This document shows positions 6,763 through 10,742 of a stretch of DNA of 10,742 bases, piece after piece. A model generated the notes under the pieces. The model made no database searches. It was not told the DNA's origin and was given only the letters and a program-made list of their open reading frames with translations. Made by a program: the position numbers and the translations under genes. Every line of letters starts with the position of its first letter. Positions within the stretch are counted from its first letter, which is position 1. The stretch is from Verrucomicrobiota bacterium (GTDB lineage: Bacteria; Verrucomicrobiota; Verrucomicrobiia; Opitutales; Opitutaceae): contig JAEWKR010000115.1 of the NCBI GenBank assembly GCA_023457715.1, positions 1-10,742 of the forward strand. Reading direction: 5' to 3'.

Positions 6763-7398
6763 ATGCCTGCGACCGCCCGCGACCTTGAACGTCATTTTGC
6801 CGCGCTGCGTGCCTGCACGCGCTGCCCGGCCATGTTCAAACCGGTCGTGCACGGCCGGCCTGTGGCCAGCGAGATCCTGCTCGTGGGTCAGGCACCCGGC
6901 GACAAAGAGCCGGTGATGGGGCGTCCGTTCGCCTGGACCGCCGGCAAGACGCTGTTCAAGTGGTTTGCCGCGGGCCTTGGCTGGGACGAGGAACAGGTGC
7001 GCGACCGGGTTTACTTTGCCGCGGTGTGCCGCTGTTTTCCGGGAAAACGGGCGGAAGGGGGAGACCGGGTCCCGGCGCCAGCGGAGATCGAGGCCTGCGG
7101 GCACTGGCTTCAGCGTGAGTTCGACCTGCTGCAGCCCAAATTGGTTCTGCCCGTGGGGAAGCTCGCGATCGGTCAGTTTCTCGGCGAGCGGCCGCTCCTG
7201 GACACCATCGGCCGGAGCTTTCCGCTGAGTTACCATGGGCACGACGCGGTCTGCATTCCGTTGCCGCATCCCTCCGGCGCTTCGCCCTGGCACCGCATGG
7301 AGCCGGGAAAGACGCTCGTCGCCGAGGCCTTCAAGCTGATCGCCCGACATCCGGCGGTCATCGCGGCGGCAAAGCCGGCTTCTTCACGCGATCGATAA
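6763..7398 (+). CDS. Uracil-DNA glycosylase, family 4/5-like, Fe-S type
   Basis: This is a 211-residue base-excision repair enzyme of the uracil-DNA glycosylase superfamily, which removes uracil from DNA. Motif A is GQAPGDKE (42-49), followed by MGRPFAWTAGKTLFKW; motif B is HPS (169-171) in PLPHPSGASPWHR. Cysteines at 18 and 21 (CTRC), 89 or 91 (VCRC) and 112 (EACGHW) match the four-Cys pattern that binds a 4Fe-4S cluster in family 4 and 5 enzymes. Motif A has Gln and Asp where many family 4 enzymes have Glu and Ala/Arg, so the exact family and base preference are open. ATG 6763 is chosen because the first Cys pair comes at the usual distance from it and the longer frame runs through repeat DNA. 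The leader is pyrimidine-rich (cttttcttccccc) with no Shine-Dalgarno sequence. It appears to be a single-gene unit. Confidence 0.88.
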   Translation: MPATARDLERHFAALRACTRCPAMFKPVVHGRPVASEILLVGQAPGDKEPVMGRPFAWTAGKTLFKWFAAGLGWDEEQVRDRVYFAAVCRCFPGKRAEGGDRVPAPAEIEACGHWLQREFDLLQPKLVLPVGKLAIGQFLGERPLLDTIGRSFPLSYHGHDAVCIPLPHPSGASPWHRMEPGKTLVAEAFKLIARHPAVIAAAKPASSRDR

Positions 7399-7413
7399 GA
7401 ACCGCAGGACCCT

Positions 7414-7666
7414 TTGGAGGGGGACAGACCCTGAAAACTCGGCCTCTTGGAGGGGGACAGACCCTCGGGACGGACGTTGAGGGGACAGGCACGCGGATCC
7501 CGGATCTCAGGGGCGGACCACAAGAGCGTTGAGGGGACAGGTCCGCGAATTCCGGATCTCAAGGGCGGACGACAAGGGACAGACCCTGAAACTTTGGGGG
7601 ACAGACCCTCGAAATCCGGGATCTCAGGAAGGCGTCGGGGGCCGCTTTTCATGTCTGTCCCCAAAG
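7414..7666. repeat. GGGGACAG repeat mosaic
   Basis: TTGGAGGGGGACAGACCCT occurs identically at 7414-7432 and 7447-7465. A second unit, starting GTTGAGGGGACAGG and running through CCGGATCTCA to GGGCGGAC, occurs at 7476 and again at 7528 (period 52, several mismatches). GGGACAGACCCT recurs at 7576-7587 and CTTTGGGGGACAGACCCT at 7592-7609. An opposite-orientation copy, GTCTGTCCCCAAAG, closes the block at 7653-7666. At least six forward cores and one inverted core are present. Such GGGGACAG/CTGTCCCC strings resemble REP-like elements mobilised by RAYT (IS200-like) transposases, but no transposase is in the window. Confidence 0.85.
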
Positions 7667-7707
7667 CAGAGGTTTGTAAGCGGTTGCGTTGTAACGACCT
7701 GTTTCGC

Positions 7708-7726
7708 TTCGGCTAGGCTAAAGGAT
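7708..7726 (+). promoter_or_regulatory. Possible DtxR/IdeR-type iron box before feo
   Basis: TTCGGCTAGGCTAAAGGAT agrees with the actinobacterial IdeR/DtxR consensus TTAGGTTAGGCTAACCTAA at 13 of 19 positions, including the central TAGGCTAA. It lies about 90 bp before the first feoA, where an iron-responsive repressor would act. The right half is a poor match and a short GC-rich genome offers chance matches, so this is a candidate only. Confidence 0.3.
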
Positions 7727-7816
7727 TTCCTTAATCGGATTGAGGGTGGGTTCGGGGGCGTTTTGCTTGCTCTGCGACTGAAACCGGGTCTCATCTACCG
7801 CGTTCCTCTGCCCACG

Positions 7817-8068
7817 ATGATCAAGCTCACGTCCGATCTGCTGCCTCTTTGCCAGCTGCCCGCTGGAGAGAGTGCGCGCATTCGGGAACTCGCCGGCAGC
7901 GCGCAGTTTTGCCAGCGCGTGCGCGAGATGGGGTTTGGCGAGTCGGCCACGGTGACGAAGATCGGCGGCCGGGGGCCGTTCGTTTGCGCGGTCAACGGGA
8001 ACCGCATCGCGCTGAACCACGATGCGGCCATGAATATTTTTGTCGAAAAGCCGGCGCGGCGGGCGTGA
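7817..8068 (+). CDS. feoA: FeoA domain protein, first copy
   Basis: This is an 83-residue small cytoplasmic SH3-like protein of the FeoA family, which binds or tunes the FeoB ferrous iron transporter. The typical elements are visible: CQLPAGESARIRELAG at the start, RVREMGFGESATVTKIGG in the middle (the conserved R-L/V-REMGF turn) and NRIALNHDAAMNIFV at the end. ATG 7817 gives the normal family length; the longer open frame extends back into the repeat block. No Shine-Dalgarno sequence is visible. It is the first gene of feoA-feoA-feoB, with 29 bp to the second feoA. Iron control would be expected through the 7667-7816 region. Confidence 0.9.
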   Translation: MIKLTSDLLPLCQLPAGESARIRELAGSAQFCQRVREMGFGESATVTKIGGRGPFVCAVNGNRIALNHDAAMNIFVEKPARRA

Positions 8069-8097
8069 GCTCACGTGTCGGTTGGGACCCACGCCCA

Positions 8098-8334
8098 ATG
8101 AATGCTGCCGTTAAACTTTCAGAGCTGGCCATCGGATCGACTGCCGTCGTGCGCGAGTTTCCCAAGGCGGGCGCCGCCTTCCTGAGGCTGCGCGAGATGG
8201 GATTGCTCACGGGCACCAAGCTCACGCTGGTCCGCGCGGCCCCCCTGGGTGATCCGCTCGAAATCAAGGTCCGTGGCTATCACCTGACCCTGCGCAAGGC
8301 GGAAGCCGAGCACGTCCTGGTGGAGAAAGCCTGA
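8098..8334 (+). CDS. feoA: FeoA domain protein, second copy
   Basis: This is a 78-residue second FeoA-type protein: KLSELAIGSTAVVREF, then FLRLREMGLLTGTKLTLVRAAPLGDPLEIKVRGYHLTLRKAEAEHVLVE. The LREMGL turn, the PLGDPLEIKVRGYHLTLR strand pair and the final V-x-V/E ending are the family signature, and this copy fits the common FeoA consensus better than the first. The two copies differ greatly, so they are old paralogues, not a recent duplication. Its TGA stop (8332-8334) directly abuts the GTG start of feoB, which indicates translational coupling. Confidence 0.93.
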   Translation: MNAAVKLSELAIGSTAVVREFPKAGAAFLRLREMGLLTGTKLTLVRAAPLGDPLEIKVRGYHLTLRKAEAEHVLVEKA

Positions 8335-10473
8335 GTGACCCCGGCGCCTCACATCACGCGCTCGGTCGGCAATGGCGGCCCGAGCGCCACCCGGACCCCT
8401 GTCTACGCGGTGGTCGGAAATCCGAATTGCGGCAAGAGCACGCTGTTCAATGCGCTGACCGGCCTGAAACAGAAGGTGGGCAACTATCCCGGCGTCACCG
8501 TCGAGAAAAAGGTCGGCACCGCCTACTCACAACACGGCCAGCCGATCACCGTCATCGACCTCCCGGGCGCGTATTCGCTGGCGGCGCGTTCCCCGGACGA
8601 AGCCGTGACGCGCGATGTGCTACTGGGCCGGCGCGCCGACACCGCGCAGCCGGATCGGATCCTGTGCGTCGTCGACGCCACCAATCTCGAACGCAACCTT
8701 TACCTCGTGCACCAGATCCTCGATCTGGGCCGGCCCGTCATCCTGGTCCTCAACATGATGGATCTGGCGGCGGAGCAGGGGCTTGATATCCGGGTCGCGC
8801 GCCTGGAACACGAGCTGGGCGTTCCGGTGATCGGCTGCGAGGCGGTCAATGGCAAGGGCCTGATCGAGCTGAAGCTCGCGATGAGCCGGCCGGACCTGCC
8901 GCTGTCCAAACACGCGTGGGATGTGCCGGCGGCCATCGCCCCGGCGGTGTCCGACCTGCAGGCCTCGCTCGTCGCGAATGACGGAAAGGCGCCGTTGATC
9001 GCCCGGGCGGAGGCGTTGCTGCTGCTCACCGACCAGGACACGGTGCGGGTCGCGGGTTCCACGCCGCTCCACGCCAAGACGCAGGAAATCCTCTCGAATT
9101 GGGAAAAGCGCTGGCAGGCCGAGAACATGGACTGGGCCGCGACCCTGGTTAACTCCCGCTACGATTCGATCGGAGCCATCGCCGAGAAAGTGGTGCTTCG
9201 CGGCAACGCGGTGAACGGGCTGACCGTTTCCGACCGCATCGACGCGGTGGTCACCCACCCGGTGTGGGGCTGGTTCATCCTGGGCGCGATCATGACCGTG
9301 CTCTTCCTCAGCATTTTCACGCTGGCGGAATACCCGATGAACTGGATCGACGCCCGCGTCGCCGGGTTGGCCGAAGTCGTCAAGAACGCGATGCCGGCCG
9401 GTGACCTGCGCGACCTGATCACCGACGGCGCAATCGCCGGGGTGGGGGGCGTGGTGATCTTCCTGCCGCAGATCCTGATTCTTTTCTTCTTCATCGGGAT
9501 GCTCGAGAGCACGGGCTACATGGCCCGCGCCGCCTTCATCATGGACCGGCTGATGAGCCGCGTCGGCCTGAACGGCAAGAGCTTCATCCCGCTGCTGAGT
9601 TCCTATGCGTGTGCCATTCCGGGCATCATGGCGACGCGGACCATCGAACAGCCGAAGGACCGCCTCGTGACCATCCTGGTTGCGCCGCTCATGAGCTGTT
9701 CGGCGCGGTTGCCCGTCTATCTGCTGATGATCGCCGCGCTGGTGCCGGACGAGCGGGTGCCGTTGATGACCAAGGTGGGGCTGATGCTGCTGATGTACTT
9801 TCTCGGCACGTTCGGGGCTTTCGGCTTCGCGTGGCTGTTCAAGCGCACCCTGCTGCGGGGCGAGCCGCCGGTGATGATCATGGAGCTGCCGGCCTATCAT
9901 GCGCCGCGCCTCAAGGATGTGGCCCTGCACATGTTCGAGCGGGCGTGGGTCTTCCTGCGGCGCGCGGGCACGGTCATCCTCGGCATCAGCATCGTACTCT
10001 GGTTCCTCACCACGTATCCAAAAACAAGCGACGGTGCGACCGCCGCGCAGCAGATCGAGCACAGCTACGCCGGCCAGGCGGGGCGCGTGCTGGAGCCGGT
10101 GATCCGGCCGCTCGGCTTCGACTGGCGGATCGGGATCGGTCTGGTGAGCTCGTTCGCCGCGCGCGAGGTCTTCGTCAGTTCCACCGCGGTCGTGTTCAAC
10201 GTCGAGGACTTCGACGACAGCGACACGGCCCCCCTGCGCTCGGTGCTGCGCGACGCCTCCTGGCCGGACGGGCGGCCGCTCTTCACGCCGTTGGTCTGCC
10301 TCGGCCTGATGGTCTTCTACGTGTTCGCGATGCAGTGCGTGAGCACGGTGGCGGTGGTGAAACGCGAAACGAATTCGTGGCGCTGGCCGCTGTTCCAGAT
10401 CGGTTACATGACCGGCACGGCGTGGCTGCTCTCTCTGCTCGTCTACCAGGTTGGCACGGCACTTGGCTATTGA
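8335..10473 (+). CDS. feoB: FeoB ferrous iron transporter
   Basis: This is a 712-residue inner-membrane Fe(II) transporter with an N-terminal GTPase. G1 is GNPNCGKST (28-36), G3 is DLPG (75-78) and G4 is NMMD (140-143). A helical GDI-like spacer runs to about 290. The membrane domain begins near WGWFILGAIMTVLFLSIFTL and contains two Gate-type segments. The conserved Cys residues are present in SSYACAIPG (C426) and PLMSCSARLP (C455). The C-terminus (MQCVSTVAVVKRE..., SLLVYQVG) is the usual FeoB end. GTG 8335 follows the feoA stop with no gap; a GGAG about nine bases upstream could serve as the ribosome site, one of the few in this window. Length is slightly below E. coli FeoB (773). A long open frame on the opposite strand is only a GC-rich shadow. 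Confidence 0.97.
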   Translation: MTPAPHITRSVGNGGPSATRTPVYAVVGNPNCGKSTLFNALTGLKQKVGNYPGVTVEKKVGTAYSQHGQPITVIDLPGAYSLAARSPDEAVTRDVLLGRRADTAQPDRILCVVDATNLERNLYLVHQILDLGRPVILVLNMMDLAAEQGLDIRVARLEHELGVPVIGCEAVNGKGLIELKLAMSRPDLPLSKHAWDVPAAIAPAVSDLQASLVANDGKAPLIARAEALLLLTDQDTVRVAGSTPLHAKTQEILSNWEKRWQAENMDWAATLVNSRYDSIGAIAEKVVLRGNAVNGLTVSDRIDAVVTHPVWGWFILGAIMTVLFLSIFTLAEYPMNWIDARVAGLAEVVKNAMPAGDLRDLITDGAIAGVGGVVIFLPQILILFFFIGMLESTGYMARAAFIMDRLMSRVGLNGKSFIPLLSSYACAIPGIMATRTIEQPKDRLVTILVAPLMSCSARLPVYLLMIAALVPDERVPLMTKVGLMLLMYFLGTFGAFGFAWLFKRTLLRGEPPVMIMELPAYHAPRLKDVALHMFERAWVFLRRAGTVILGISIVLWFLTTYPKTSDGATAAQQIEHSYAGQAGRVLEPVIRPLGFDWRIGIGLVSSFAAREVFVSSTAVVFNVEDFDDSDTAPLRSVLRDASWPDGRPLFTPLVCLGLMVFYVFAMQCVSTVAVVKRETNSWRWPLFQIGYMTGTAWLLSLLVYQVGTALGY

Positions 10474-10491
10474 GGCGAGGTCGAAACCCGC

Positions 10492-10668
10492 ATGAACCTC
10501 ACGCCCGAACTCCAGTCGATCCTCGCGCTCGCCATCGTGGCGCTGGCGGTCACCTACCTGGGGTGGCGAACGCTGGCGAAACGTCGCGGGTCAAGCTGCG
10601 GCTCCGGCGATTGCGGCGCCCTCAGCGCCGACGTGAAGAAGCTCCAGGCGCATTTGAAGAAGCGGTAG
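10492..10668 (+). CDS. FeoB-associated Cys-rich membrane protein
   Basis: This 58-residue protein starts at ATG 10492 and ends at TAG 10666-10668, 18 bp after feoB. One transmembrane helix (about 9-26, SILALAIVALAVTYLGW) is followed by a basic RTLAKRR stretch and a short Cys-containing motif SSCGSGDCGA (C36, C41), then a Lys-rich amphipathic tail. This architecture and position match the FeoB-associated Cys-rich small membrane proteins that end many feo operons (often in the place of FeoC). The cysteines may handle Fe(II) at the membrane, but no function is established. A GAGGCGAGG upstream could be a ribosome site with long spacing. The stop codon lies inside the first unit of a GCGGTAG repeat. 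Confidence 0.85.
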   Translation: MNLTPELQSILALAIVALAVTYLGWRTLAKRRGSSCGSGDCGALSADVKKLQAHLKKR

Positions 10669-10689
10669 GCGGTAGGCGGTAGGCTTTAG
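10662..10689. repeat. GCGGTAG heptamer tandem repeat
   Basis: GCGGTAG occurs three times in tandem (10662-10668, 10669-10675, 10676-10682), followed by the variant GCTTTAG (10683-10689). The first copy overlaps the last codon and TAG stop of the FeoB-associated gene, so the repeat has grown directly out of the gene end. Confidence 0.85.
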
Positions 10690-10714
10690 GCTCCCAAGCC
10701 TCGATCCAGTCGCC

Positions 10715-10742
10715 GCAAGAAGGCGCAAGAAGGCGCAAGAGA
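10715..10742. repeat. GCAAGAAGGC decamer tandem repeat, cut by window end
   Basis: Two full units of GCAAGAAGGC (10715-10724, 10725-10734) are followed by GCAAGAGA at the window edge, a partial or diverged third unit. The true length is unknown because the window ends here. Confidence 0.75.

Larger units (their letters stand above)
7399..7816. other. 418-bp intergenic region upstream of the feo operon
   Basis: There is no credible gene here; open frames crossing it are made of repeat-derived Gly/Asp/Arg-rich sequence. The left two thirds (7414-7666) is a repeat mosaic built around GGGGACAG. The right third (7667-7816) should hold the promoter of the feo operon. It contains a possible iron-box sequence (7708-7726) and a short dyad AAGGATTTCCTT (7721-7732). 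No Fur box and no convincing -35/-10 pair was recognised. Confidence 0.7.

Noticed and set aside
7447..7716. 89-residue frame over the GGGGACAG block
   Set aside because: Its translation is made of repeat-derived sequence with no protein-like features.
8620..10062. 480-residue minus-strand frame inside feoB
   Set aside because: Composition rich in His, Arg, Gln and Asp is typical of antisense translation of a membrane protein gene.
9609..10682. 357-residue plus-strand frame overlapping the end of feoB and the small gene
   Set aside because: It is a different reading frame of two supported genes, Arg/Gly/Ala-rich, with no recognisable domain.

Overview
The window is high-GC bacterial DNA with short, mostly SD-less intergenic regions full of small tandem repeats. 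Gene content and repeat style suggest a verrucomicrobium of the Opitutaceae type. This is an inference from recognised protein families and general sequence style, with no 16S gene or search behind it.

Layout. Positions 1-354 are non-coding, with a 10-bp tandem repeat and a hairpin. A small two-helix membrane protein (355-636, minus) diverges from a large molybdopterin oxidoreductase of the FdhF/YdeP family (808-3123, plus). A secreted DUF3016 protein follows (3217-3750), then a 7-bp tandem array, then an Hsp15-like S4 RNA-binding protein (3896-4291). Next are an RRM protein with a glycine-rich tail (4558-4932), which ends in a clear cUUCGg-loop terminator, and an RhlE-like DEAD-box helicase with an RGG-rich tail and a DEVD motif II (5117-6538). 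A 27-bp inverted repeat made of degenerate octamers sits between these two genes and runs almost to the helicase start codon. A 32-bp direct repeat pair precedes a family 4/5-like uracil-DNA glycosylase with Fe-S-type cysteines (6763-7398). About 420 bp of non-coding DNA then carries a mosaic of GGGGACAG-type repeats and a possible DtxR/IdeR-like iron box. The right end is a ferrous iron uptake operon: feoA, feoA, feoB and a 58-codon FeoB-associated Cys-rich membrane protein (10492-10668).

How the genes fit together. Two coherent modules are visible. The RNA module (S4 protein, RRM protein, DEAD-box helicase) looks like a ribosome/RNA-remodelling neighbourhood, with low-complexity Gly/Arg tails on two of its members. 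The Feo module is a compact Fe(II) transport operon with two FeoA paralogues. The oxidoreductase, DUF3016 protein and DNA glycosylase appear to be single-gene units.

No convincing new multi-gene system was found. The most unusual signal lies in the intergenic DNA: nearly every longer gap holds a different short-period (7, 8 or 10 bp) tandem repeat or a dispersed-looking repeat, and most genes lack a visible Shine-Dalgarno sequence.
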